From contig CM074179.1 in the NCBI GenBank assembly GCA_037179385.1, positions 2,976,001 through 3,040,000 of the forward strand: DNA of 64,000 bases. The letters run 5' to 3'. The translations under genes and the position numbers were made by a program. The notes under the pieces were generated by a model. The model saw nothing but the letters and a program-made list of their open reading frames with translations, did not search any database and had not been told where the DNA came from. Positions 33,556 to 43,477 of this stretch are shown here, one piece after another. Origin of the DNA: Holothuria scabra. Lineage: Eukaryota > Echinodermata > Holothuroidea > Aspidochirotida > Holothuriidae. Position 1 is the stretch's first letter. Each line of letters opens with the position of its first letter.

Positions 33556-35846
33556 GGAAATATAGTCACCCAAATAGTGCAGTAGAGTCTCCAGTTTCAT
33601 GAATGGTCGACCTTGAGAATCATTTGACAACATGATTAACAATATGATACTGTTTGAATACTGTAAGCCTGAATATGAAATATGTTTCAGTCCTGTAATA
33701 TCATAAGAATACTTAATGAGGAATGGGAGGAAACAAGTGAAATTTGGCTGTTTTGGAATAAGACAGGGCAATATATTTTGCCCACAGGGCAATATATTTT
33801 GCCCTTTAGAAAGTTGACTTTAGCAAGTGTAAAGGGTCAAATTCACCATGTATCAACTGAGCAAGAAATCTGCAAGAATCGGTTTTTACTTAGAAACAAC
33901 TTTTCTTGCCTTGAGCAATGTAAGGAGACCAGAAAACAGGAAAACCAACATAAAGATGGCTTTAAGAAGGAATGTTTCTTTTCAGAGTATATGCCATACA
34001 TCACAACCATGAAAATAGGCTTGCATGTTCAACTGCCTGAATAAGACAGGCATATACCATTATCGGTAAGGTGTAGAAAATATAAACATCAAAAGCGTAG
34101 GCAGGTCACCTTTTTGCACAAACTATACCCTGGAGTGCCCCAGGCTATTTGTCAGGGGCCTTGTAAGAAAATATAAAGCAAAATGGAGGCAGAAAAAATT
34201 GTTTTGTTGAAATAGGAAGCAGAGGAATTTGATTTCATCACAATGGGTTTTGATATTTTAGGTCGTCAGTGGACAGTAGGTGGATTACTGATGGAAAGAA
34301 AGTAGAATATCATCAATTGGAGTGCATGCCAAGGAGAGGATGGTACAGGTCTGTGTATGTCTGTCTGGACTTCAGGGTTGCATATCTCATCAATCAGTTG
34401 AGAAGGGAGAGGAGCTCCGGGTACTGGACCTGCTAATGACATAAGACATAAGACATTGCATAAGCAGTAAGAATGCTTTTTACCTTGACAAAAGTCAGCT
34501 TTGGAAGCAGTGGGTGTAGCACTAACGGCCCAGTATCATTGAGGGAGTGGGTTCTCCCCCAATCTTCCTTAAAGCAAGACTGGGGGAGGACCCTACCCTC
34601 TCACCCTAAACTACAACTTTTGTAGTAGTCCACAGAAATTCTCAATTGGCACAGATCTTTGATTGACAGGTAGTTCAAAAAATGCAGAGTTACTGTACAG
34701 TAGCTCATATATCACAGCAGGTACTGTTCTGAGAGTGTTTTCATTATACAACACATTGTGGTCTTGTATACTCACCTAGCTGAAGCAATAAACTGAGATT
34801 GTGTATGGATGAGGAGTAGTTTTAAACAGTTGTGGAAGGCTTCAGTAAGATGGCTAGGAGAATTGAAACTGTCTTGGGTGAGGGGATCAGGCCTTCAAAA
34901 CAGGAACACTGCAGCAGAGTTCAACAAAGGATTAAGTTGTGTCTCTTACTGCTTCTGTTTTTGCTGTAATTTTAACAGTTTTTAATGCCACAGTGAATTA
35001 AAGTCACTTGCCATCATCTGTTTCCCCTTCACTAGCTCTCTCTCTGACAGGGTTTTGCTTTGGGAGGGGCCGTGACTTGAGGGAGAGATATGAAGGGAAT
35101 GGTGTGTCCTTTTCCCTATTGGTAATAAAGTTATTTTTTCAGATCCTCAGGTACAAAATGATGCAAAATTTGTGTCTCAAAAAGACAGATGTTGCAGTGA
35201 TAAGGCCCTTAATTGGCCATAAATGCCTAATGCTCTGTGAGCTGATAGCCAAGTCACCCAGTAAAACTTTACTTTCACTACCAGGGCTTTGGATATTATA
35301 AATGGGCTAGTGACAATAACATACATTGAAAGCCCCGTAGGCTAGTGGAAATTGCTATTGGATTGCTCAGTTGCTACAGTTGCATAGTTTCACTGTAGGC
35401 TACACATATTATGACAATGTCCAGACTTTGACAAGGAGAGTAGGTTCCAAATTTGAAATATTTAGGATTTTAGGTTCCAAATTTAATATATTAAGGTGGC
35501 TTTATAGATTGGATTATCAGTTGCTTTGCCGGCACTTCCTTCACTTTTATACAATGAAGTTGCTTGAGAAACTGTCAATTCCAGTAATGTGGGTCGCCAA
35601 AGTTTGCTGCAGTACCCATTGCGCTAAATATAATGGCATTATGCTTAGATAGTACAAATGATTTTTGAATTAGTGGAATAAGTTCATTAAGTCCCCCATG
35701 GGTTAGGGTCTGTAGGAGAAATGTTCAGCCCAACTCAACCCTACCTCCAACAAATAATTTATCACTTGCATTATCACAACTGGTCGTTGGATTTCATGGG
35801 AGACATTGTCAAGTTCCACATCACATGGTGGTCATGTGATAATGAA
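33556..35846. other. Interval with one MITE and no supported gene
   Basis: Holds the family C copy at about 34590-34897. Plus-strand frames at 33682-34044 and 35008-35301 were considered. The second lies after a long pyrimidine tract ending CTCTCTGACAG, but neither shows a domain. A repeated phrase (TAGGTTCCAAATTT) occurs at 35442 and 35472. Confidence 0.45.
34590..34897 (-). mobile_element. TTAA-MITE family C copy
   Basis: Starts ACCCTCTCACCCTAAACT and ends TTGGGTGAGGGGATCAGGCC, with the family interior between (TCAAAAAATGCAGAGTTAC). This intact copy shows what the site of the 39490 insertion looked like before insertion. Confidence 0.7.
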
Positions 35847-36017
35847 GTTAGTTACATGGAGTTTTACAGCTCAGTTTCCAACCGACTGGCTTAAGTCGGA
35901 CTAGCCGCTGCTTCCTTGGCAGTTGTGGCTCACCGGCTAGTTTCCCCTTCTTCATTGCTTATGCCGAGCCCCAAGTACAATGGCAGTGAGTTCCATTTTT
36001 AAATTCTTTTGTATAAC
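35847..36017 (-). mobile_element. tRNA-derived SINE, copy 2 (head missing)
   Basis: Starts GTTAGTTACATGGAG and shares the SINE body through GGCAGTGAGTTCCATTTTT. It stops before the tRNA B box. Confidence 0.75.
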
Positions 36018-36952
36018 CCTGTGGTGATGAAATTAAACAACCCAAAACTGTACCACCCACCAGCTCTACCCATAGGTTTTTTACCAAAAACCCAAAAGTG
36101 GGTTCCCATGGTGGGAGATCGTTAAACCCACTAATGGGTTCCCTTGATTTTTGAAATCCAATGCTTTTTCACAATGTGGTTTGGCAGACCATAAATCTGA
36201 TACCCTGGAATTGACAGAACTTTGGAACTTGTACAAAGAGAAAGATAATTGCGTGCTTACCAGGCAAGTGATAATTTAATCTGCCATATACAACCTAGAT
36301 ATTAAATTTGGAACCTACAAAATACTTTACCACTGTTTTATGGTCTTATGTGGACAAATTTTGGGATGATCACTGTACTTAACTTGGATACAGCAACTCA
36401 TAACTTAGGTCCTTCTTCATGGAAACAAGATTGTAAAAACTTCATAACTACATGAATTTCCTTGAAAGGCTAGTGTTTATATGTCAACAACTTCTATATA
36501 AAATTTAGGGTCACCATAAATAGGGTAATTAACACTTAGTTGACAACTCAATCTGTTTCATAAATGTAGCCAGAGGGTGCCTGGACAGACCCTGCTATCG
36601 TAAAATAGCTAGTGCACAGGGGGAAAAGCATTGTCTTTGGTAAGGATTTGATACTGAAAAAAGTGCAAAAGTAATACTGTAATATATACCTCAAAAGTTA
36701 ATTAAACCTGCAGCTATGAAGGCTGATTGATTTAAAATGATCGTAAGAAAATATGAAATGCTCCAATGAGAAACATTTTAGATCACTATTTATGGCAAAG
36801 AGTCTGTTCAGTGACCAAATTTTCAGAATAAAGTATTTTTTTTTTTAAATGGATGAACATCTCATTGGGGAGCAAATGTCCTTATCAACGGAAAGAGACA
36901 CAATGCTCAATTCAGAGCTAACCAGGCTAAACTGGCCATTATGCATTTTTAA

Positions 36953-37205
36953 CCCTTTACCGTTGTTTGGGTCCTTTTGGACCCATACGGAGAGCGCAGC
37001 TGTCACCCATCTTTTATACTGTTTCCCGCGGAGCTGGAAACTGTGAGTAGCTACCCGAAAATTTGGCCACAACAACGAGAGGGACAATAGTTTAAGTCAC
37101 AGGGTCAATAACCTACGGAAGCTGATGCGGGGCGTGCTACGTCCGCTTTTCCGCCCACTCCTGAGGGGCGCAAATAAGCCCCGATTGGAGCACAACGGTA
37201 AAGGG
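36953..37205 (+). mobile_element. piggyBac-like MITE, copy 3
   Basis: 253 bp flanked by TTAA at 36949-36952 and 37206-37209, ends CCCTTTACCGTTG and CAACGGTAAAGGG. The right TTAA is also the left end of another TTAA repeat (to about 37457), so one element apparently inserted into the target site of another. Confidence 0.88.
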
Positions 37206-37457
37206 TTAAAGGACAAGGGCAGAATGATGTAGTGTAGTACACTGTCCTGTTTCATGATTGGATCGTGGGAGTGGCATGGGACAGTATTTTCTCCTCAAGT
37301 GTGAAGTTTACTAGTATTACAGTAACTGCTTGAATGTGCATTATCAGAGTTCTAAAATATTATGAAAGGTACTCTGAACAGAAATAAGAAGAAAATTGTT
37401 AGAATTACCTCTTGCTTCCAAATTTATTTTGGGGTGACTGCTCTTGCCTTTCAAATA
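37206..37457. repeat. TTAA repeat family D
   Basis: TTAAAGGACAAGGGCAG at the left, TTGGGGTGACTGCTCTTGCC at the right. Related to 41485-41736 and 61064-61413, which share CCTGTTTCATGATTGG or GACTGC...TTTGCCCTTTAA segments. Confidence 0.5.
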
Positions 37458-37489
37458 GAGCTTAGAATCTGTTGAACAGCTCTTTGGAT

Positions 37490-37860
37490 CTCCCAGGACT
37501 GCCATTGGTAAAAGCCTGTGCCCTCTTTACCTGAGAAACATGTAGATGTCCTAGAGGACTGCAATTAATCAAATCTTGTGCCCCCTCTATCCCTAACACA
37601 TACGTATGCCCCCAACACTGCCAATGTATCAAAGCTTGTGCCCCCTTTATCCGTGACTCATGTAGATGTCTCCCAGGACTGTTATGTACCACAGCTTGCT
37701 TCCCCTTTACCCCTGAGACATATATATGTCCCCCAGGACTGCAATATATATCCCAGCTTGTGTCACTTTTACCCCTGAGACATTTATATGTCCCCCAGGA
37801 CTGCAATATATATCATAGCTTGTGTCTCTTTTACCCCTAAGATATGTAGATGTTATGATG
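37490..37860. repeat. About 60-bp minisatellite, six diverged units
   Basis: GGACT marks recur at 37496, 37556, about 37615, 37676, 37736 and 37797, each followed by GCAAT...GCTTGTGTCCCC-like text and a CATGTAGATGTC segment. Both strands show frames because the period is near a multiple of three; there is no sign of coding. Confidence 0.85.
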
Positions 37861-38067
37861 CAGACACACTGATAATTAGAATGACAGAAAAAAGGTCCCA
37901 AAGATCCACCTAGGTTAGTCAAACCAAGTAACATCTTTGATGACCATTAAGGCTAGTTTTGACTCTTTACACAATTATGATAACCCCATATGCAAAATAC
38001 TTAAAGTTGAAAGATGCATGTTGTGCATTGGCCACAAATCACATGCTTCTGTACCAACATAAATTGG

Positions 38068-38204
38068 TTAGTTAGTTAGATGTAGTTTTACCGCCCACTT
38101 TCCAACCTATTGGTTGAAGTCAAGCCTGCCACGGCCTTTTTTCCAGTTGTGGCTCACTGGCTTGTTTCCCCTACTCCATTGCTTATGCGGAGCATCACGC
38201 ACCA
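38068..38204 (-). mobile_element. tRNA-derived SINE, copy 3 (head missing)
   Basis: TTAGTTAGTTAGATG tail, then the shared SINE body to GCTTATGCGGAGCATCACGC. Confidence 0.75.
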
Positions 38205-38470
38205 ACATAAACTGACTGCTCCTAAATTACCCTTGCACGGTCACCGTATCATACATTAAACTGCTTGCAGCTTAACAACTTAATGAGCCCTCCATGATTA
38301 CAACTGCGCATGACAGAACAAAGGTCAATCGGGATGGCTCGCTTGACCAAGTCGGTTTCGAACACCGGCCTTACACAACCTCCGTGCATTACAAGTGTGA
38401 AATAATGTTACAACAAAGTGACTGACTGTTTATTGTTTTCAGTTTTATAAAAATGTACATGTACAATGTC

Positions 38471-38778
38471 AAAGTACATGCAGGGTGGCCATTGCTTCAT
38501 TCCATTCTTTTTGTCGATCCATCCTTCTAGTTCTTTTTGGTCAGAAACTCGAAGATCACCAATTTTTAACAAATCTTTTATTTCTTCAAGTTCACTTTTT
38601 TGTTGGTCCTTTTAATGGCAAGTTGGCACAGCTGGTAGATTTATTTGTGAAGCAGCGAAGGCTAGGGCTGCCAGTTCATCTTTCCTAAGAGAAACTTTAA
38701 GTCTCTCGAACGGACATATTCTTTAAGGTTTTGCACTTTCCATAGCTTAAATTCATCAAGTGTTTGTGGTAAATCCAT
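38471..38778 (-). pseudogene. Decayed SAP-domain transposon ORF fragment
   Basis: On the minus strand an ATG at 38778 opens MDLPQTLDEFKLWKVQNLKE then YVRSRDLK. A one-base deletion follows, and the next frame reads VSLRKDELAALAFAASQIN, LPAVPTCH, an in-frame TAA, KDQQKSELEEIKDLLKIGDL, ending KKNGMKQWPPCMYFDIVH. The helix-turn-helix pattern LK.YVRSRDLKVSLRKDELAALA is SAP-like (DNA binding). The trailing WPP segment resembles ORFs of marine-invertebrate mobile elements with SAP plus YqaJ-like nuclease regions; that parallel is from memory and needs a search. A frameshift, a stop and missing downstream sequence show it is dead. Confidence 0.6.
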
Positions 38779-38927
38779 GCTTGTTGCTTTATACCTTGAT
38801 CCAGATGGTTATGGATGTTTTTTCTCCCCTAAAACTGTGTTTGTGAAAAGCTATTTCGGCAAAGTCAGTGTTGTTTACGTACGTAAGCGTGTGTAGTAAT
38901 GTGGTTGCTATGTGTTGCTATACCGAA

Positions 38928-38940
38928 TGACCTTTGACCT
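38928..38940 (-). promoter_or_regulatory. Perfect DR1 nuclear-receptor motif upstream of the SAP pseudogene
   Basis: Minus strand AGGTCAAAGGTCA, two AGGTCA half-sites spaced by one base, 150 bp upstream of the pseudogene's ATG. DR1 elements bind RXR, HNF4 and COUP-TF type receptors. Whether it served the transposon is unknown. Confidence 0.4.
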
Positions 38941-39489
38941 GACGGATTGCTTCGTAATCATGAAAGGGCTTATTATGATTGTCAAATTACCAATCCATGC
39001 CCAAGTCTGTAGTGGTCATGTTTCTATGGCTGCATGCTAAAAGAGTCCCCTTAACTTTTTCCATAATGAGAAAAAAATTTTGCAAATTTTTCAAACAATA
39101 CAATTTGCTAGATCTGTTAAAATTACATTCACACATGTTTATACTTAATCTTGCCAGGAAACAACAGCCCTCCAATCCAATTTGAATATAACAGAGCATC
39201 ACCTTATGACAGTGAGTGATACCACACAATTTCTTCAATATATCACACAGTAGCATGATACCAATGGACTAAGTATAAAATGGCACTAAGCAATTGCAAG
39301 GTTGTATCGTGACTTTGTATGTGAACAAAAAGTGCTAGCTTTATACTCTGTAAGGAAAACAAAGAAATCACACAAACACATGGCAAATATTAAAGGCCTA
39401 GTCCTCTCACCCCAAATTGCAATTTTTGAAGCAGTCCACAGAAATTCTCAACTGACACCGTCAGTTCTTAGATTGACTGCAAGTTAAAA

Positions 39490-40729
39490 CAAGAGCCCCA
39501 ATGGGCACTGTGGTTCCTTGCTGGATATTATAAGAACTGTACAGCCAGTCTGTGAAATAGAGCTAAGCAAATTTAGCTCATACTCAAATGTTTGTAACAT
39601 CTTCACAAGGGGTATTTTAGTACTAATATTACATGAAATCAATGATTAAATTTTTGTGGCCTTACTTACATTTCAACTTATATAATGCTTGGTGATCCTT
39701 AAAACATTTCTTCATTTCCATATGTATTTATTCTTGTAATCAAACTTTATATTATCACCAATAAACAATACACAATGTGGTTAGGGAGAGAAAAACACCC
39801 CTTGTACTTCTCTCATAAGTTATTTTTACCTGCTCTCAAATAAAACTTGCTATTACTTTAAAACAATCTACCATTTGTCCTGTTTGCTATCCCTACACAG
39901 AAAACAGGGTTTTTCAGCAGTTACACAGAAAGCAAGTGATTAATGGGGTGTGATAATAGAATGAGGATTAGGTTACCCCACAGAGCCCAGCAGTATTAAA
40001 GAGACATACTGTATAATCCATACATTGCTTTCACTGGCAGAGAGACCAGCTTAATGCAGTGTGACCTATGTTCATTGAAATCTACAGATTTCAGTTAATG
40101 CCCTCTTACAACTCTGAATGATCCAAAATCTGCGTACAACCCGAAGTAATCATTACTGAACAAATGTAAAGGCCAAATTTCTAAAGTGTTTGGGTGTGTA
40201 AGCATGCAAAACCAGGTGAGATAGAAAATCTACTAAACCTGTCTTTTTCTAGCTTAAAAGATCTTCTAAATAACATTTCCAGTGGTTGACCTCTGGTGAA
40301 CTTGATGACCTTTGACCTTAACCAAACACAGATTGATTTGAAATCTGTCCTTTCAACCTTAAAATACTGTGTTAAAATGTTTTTCAGTGTTTGACCCCTG
40401 GTGACCCCAGATGACCTTCGAATCACCAAACATATTAGATTTCATCCTTACATCATAACACATAAACACACCAAGTATGACATCTATCCAAGTTTCCTAC
40501 CTTGAAATATCGTGTTGAGAAGGTTTTTAGTTTTTGACCTCTGGTGACCCCAAATGACCTTTGGCCTCCACCAAAAACAATGGGGCACACCTACTCCCTA
40601 TGAAAAATCTATGTTCCAAATCCCAGTTCCATCCAACCTTCCCTTGTTGAGTTAGAGCGTACCGAAGCAAGTGTCACACACACACACGCCAACCTGACTA
40701 CATAGGTTCCTTTGCTGCCGCAAGGAACC
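39490..40729 (+). mobile_element. Tandem-repeat-bearing element E1 (Helitron/Helentron-like?)
   Basis: Left end AAGAGCCCCAATGGGCAC contains a small hairpin, followed by GGTTCCTTGC; right end GCAAGGAACC. The interior has three diverged units with TTTGACCTCTGGTGA-type text (40287, 40391, 40534) and a short CA tract, then a CATAGGTTCCTTTG segment. Homologous in order to 57701-59312. Hairpin, tandem repeats and microsatellite tail resemble non-autonomous Helentron or pearl-type elements, but terminal GGTTCCTTGC inverted repeats also allow a DNA transposon. Confidence 0.65.
40306..40318 (-). promoter_or_regulatory. Perfect DR1 motif inside element E1
   Basis: Minus strand AGGTCAAAGGTCA. The two other repeat units of E1 carry mutated versions, for example AGGCCA-A-AGGTCA near 40550. 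Confidence 0.4.
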
Positions 40730-41484
40730 AAAAATGCAGAGTACTGAAGCTCATATCATACAGCATCTACTGTACTGAGAGTGTTTTGATCACAAATTTG
40801 GGGTCTTGTATACATACTCGCCCTGAAGAAATAAACCAAGACTGTGTCTGGTTAAGGATGAATTTTAGACAGTTGTGGGAGGGGCTTAAGTAAGAAAGTT
40901 TGGAGAATTGGAAGTGATTTGGGGTGAGAGGATTGGGCCTTTAAAATTAAGAAAGTTGATGAACTATTTAGTAAATATGCCAACACTAAAATGAACAAAA
41001 ATGCAATTTTTCACCAGGTTTCAACTGCATATGTAATGAATACATACTGAATACATACTCTGAAGATATTGCCTTGGGGGAGCCCAATCATCATGATTTA
41101 TGTAAAGTTCATCTTTTTCCAGAGAAGGCTGACCACAATCCATGCCAAGTGTTGTTCAATTGTATGTCACTTGCATTCCTAGAAGGTCACACCTTCCTAT
41201 ATATACATATTTTGATATTTAAGTTGGTCCTTGCTCAAACAGAAGAACTAATTCAAACCAAAGGGGTCTAGTGTACCCTCTAAAAAGGCCACATTTTTCT
41301 TTCCCAATTTTGTTTAATTTGTACATGATAGACAAGTTTATTCAGCATGCTGACACTGCATACCAAGGCCCTGCTGAACCAATTGTCAATACTTGATTGT
41401 CACCTTGACTTTCAAAAGGTAGTGAAGGTGTTACTTGGAATTTTGTCCTGCATACTTTGAAAGGTACACAAGCCTGACAGGAGC

Positions 41485-41736
41485 TTAAAGGGCAACAGCA
41501 ACCCCTGCCAAAACCTTATTTATGGCACTAAATTTTTCCTATACCTATTCCAAGTAACTTTCATTGTATTGCAGGATTGAAATATAATGCATACAAGTAG
41601 AGTAATGAGTTACTCCTCATAAATTCCACGATTCAATAGTGTGGAAAGTATCGTCACACAATTCATCCAAACCATCCATCAGACAGGGTAGACTACAACA
41701 ATAATTCAAGTTGAGGTGACTGCATTTTCCCTTTAA
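41485..41736. repeat. TTAA repeat family D copy
   Basis: Starts TTAAAGGGCAACAGCAACC and ends GACTGCATTTTCCCTTTAA: inverted TTAAAGGG ends with TTAA at both borders. Probably another TTAA-targeting MITE. Confidence 0.55.
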
Positions 41737-42901
41737 TAAAAGGGTAAGAGCTGTTGTCCTTGCCTTTTTTTTTCTCCAAGCAACAGCTAAATATCACAAT
41801 TTTCTTAGAACTTATTTCTCTTCAAAACTTATTTTTCACTACATTCCATGACTTCAATATTGCATATTCAAGGTAATAATATTGAAGGTAAATAAATCAG
41901 TTTACAATAAATAAATGTCACATTTTAAGGAGGAAAATGTTGTCAAACGACTTTCAAGAGCCAATCATGACCCAGGACTGTCTACTACACAACATCAAGT
42001 TGGGGTGAATGCATTTACCCTTTAAATATTTCTTTCCAGCTCTCCTTTACTTCCTCTTGGTATATAGATGTGCCTCACATTTATAGTAGAAGGGCCTAGG
42101 CAGGCAGGTCGCTATAAAAGAAAAAAAAAAGTGAAAAGAAAACAGGCTTGAGAGACCTTGCAATAAAAGTTGTAAGGCATAAGCATCTGTGAAGCGGGTG
42201 CAGTGGATACCTTAGGGCTACGTATTGTTAGCAGTTATTATTTCTACTGGATCTAAGAGGGATGCAGGTTCCAACAAAAGGCCCCTATTGAAACACAAGG
42301 AGCATAAAATTGGTTGTGTGCAAGACGTGAAAAGAGGAATACTCGAGTTTGGTACCGTTGTCTTCTGCCTTTTATGTACTGCATTATTTATGTAACAGGG
42401 AAAGACTGTGCAGCAGCTGACAGGGGTCAAGGGTCAAGTCCATATGGATTGATCTTCATGGCATAGTAAGGATTTAAGGAAGAAATGAAGAAACTGGCTA
42501 TACACAGAGTACAAAGTGGAGATTTGTGCCAAGAAGTGGGGGACACTTGGCTCTTGAGACAAAAGCAACTGTATTGAAAGAGGGATTGAATGGGTGCCAG
42601 GCAGGTGCCAAAGCCATTTCTGAAAAAGTTTGAGGACAGTAGTATTCCAGGATACCATTTACTTGCTGTATTATATTTTGACACATTTCACTCCCCCACC
42701 CCCTACCTCCTTGAGCCTTTTTCTCCCCTTACAAGGTATTGTCTGGCAAAAGACCTGATGGGAGATTGCATTAAAGTGTGATAGTTATATTGAAGTGTCA
42801 TGTCTCCCATTCTAACCTTTTGGATTAATCTATTGGTACCCAAATCCTTATTCTAGTTACAGATTACAAGATTTATTTTTCATACTTCATACTGTTTGTA
42901 C
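41737..42901. other. Non-coding interval
   Basis: Includes fragments related to the 16.2-kb region (AGCAACAGCTAAATATCACA near 41780). Three overlapping minus-strand frames near 42.5 kb are mutual shadows with no domain. A GGGTCA-A-GGGTCA DR1-like word lies at 42424-42436. Confidence 0.4.
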
Positions 42902-43038
42902 AGAGCATCACGTATAGTATGCATTAGTAGGGTCCACTTTCTTAAGTCTATGGTATGACTATACCAGGGAATTGAACCCTGACCTCCCTGGTGAGGAGTG
43001 GATGGATGCTTCCCTACTAGACCAACCATCTGGTCTAA
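42902..43038 (-). mobile_element. tRNA-derived SINE, copy 4 (tRNA head only)
   Basis: The minus strand reads GACCAGATGGTTGGTCTAGT, an A-box-like stretch, then GGGTTCAATTCCC as B box, giving a recognisable pol III promoter. The SINE tail portion is missing. Confidence 0.75.
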
Positions 43039-43477
43039 AAGTTGGAATTCCAACATGAAACCGTCAGAGGGGTGTACTTATAGAGAAGTTCTTACCCTGA
43101 ATAATTTTCTCACTGAAAGCAATATATACAAAATGAATGTTGCCTATGTCTAAACTTAGATTTGATTTTAGTTTGGGAGTTTAATGCAAACTCAATTTCA
43201 AAAAGACTGAAAATGTCAGTGTCAGCCACACAAGACTGTACATGTGTCATGATGCAGTGAAAATCAACTGAAAAATGCAAAAATGCAGTAGAAATATAAA
43301 AGGGTTATAGAGACAAAAACAAATACAGGAGTCATGTCAAAAATCCTGTAAAGATTACCAATTCTCTACTTGGGAAAGGACTGAATGAGAGGAGGTTCCG
43401 TATGTATGTATGTTCCATTCATTTCTTCAGGTTTAACATAGCTGTGTAACACTGTTGAAAAATGTGGGACTATTCAT

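Larger units (their letters stand above)
39391..40944 (-). mobile_element. TTAA-MITE family C, split by a 1.24-kb insertion
   Basis: The left part 39391-39489 begins TAAAGGCCTAGTCCTCTCAC. The right part 40730-40944 resumes AAAAATGCAGAGTACTG and ends GATTGGGCCTTTAA. Intact copies (for example 34590-34897) run straight through this point, so the MITE predates the insertion. Confidence 0.85.

Noticed and set aside
33682..34044. 120-codon plus-strand frame
   Set aside because: No domain, no splice context and a local duplication (GGGCAATATATTTTGCCC) inside. Chance is adequate.
35008..35301. Plus-strand exon after a long pyrimidine tract
   Set aside because: The acceptor-like tract is good, but the following donor-like GTAATA is weak, the next acceptor is only 21 bp away, and the peptide is unrecognised.
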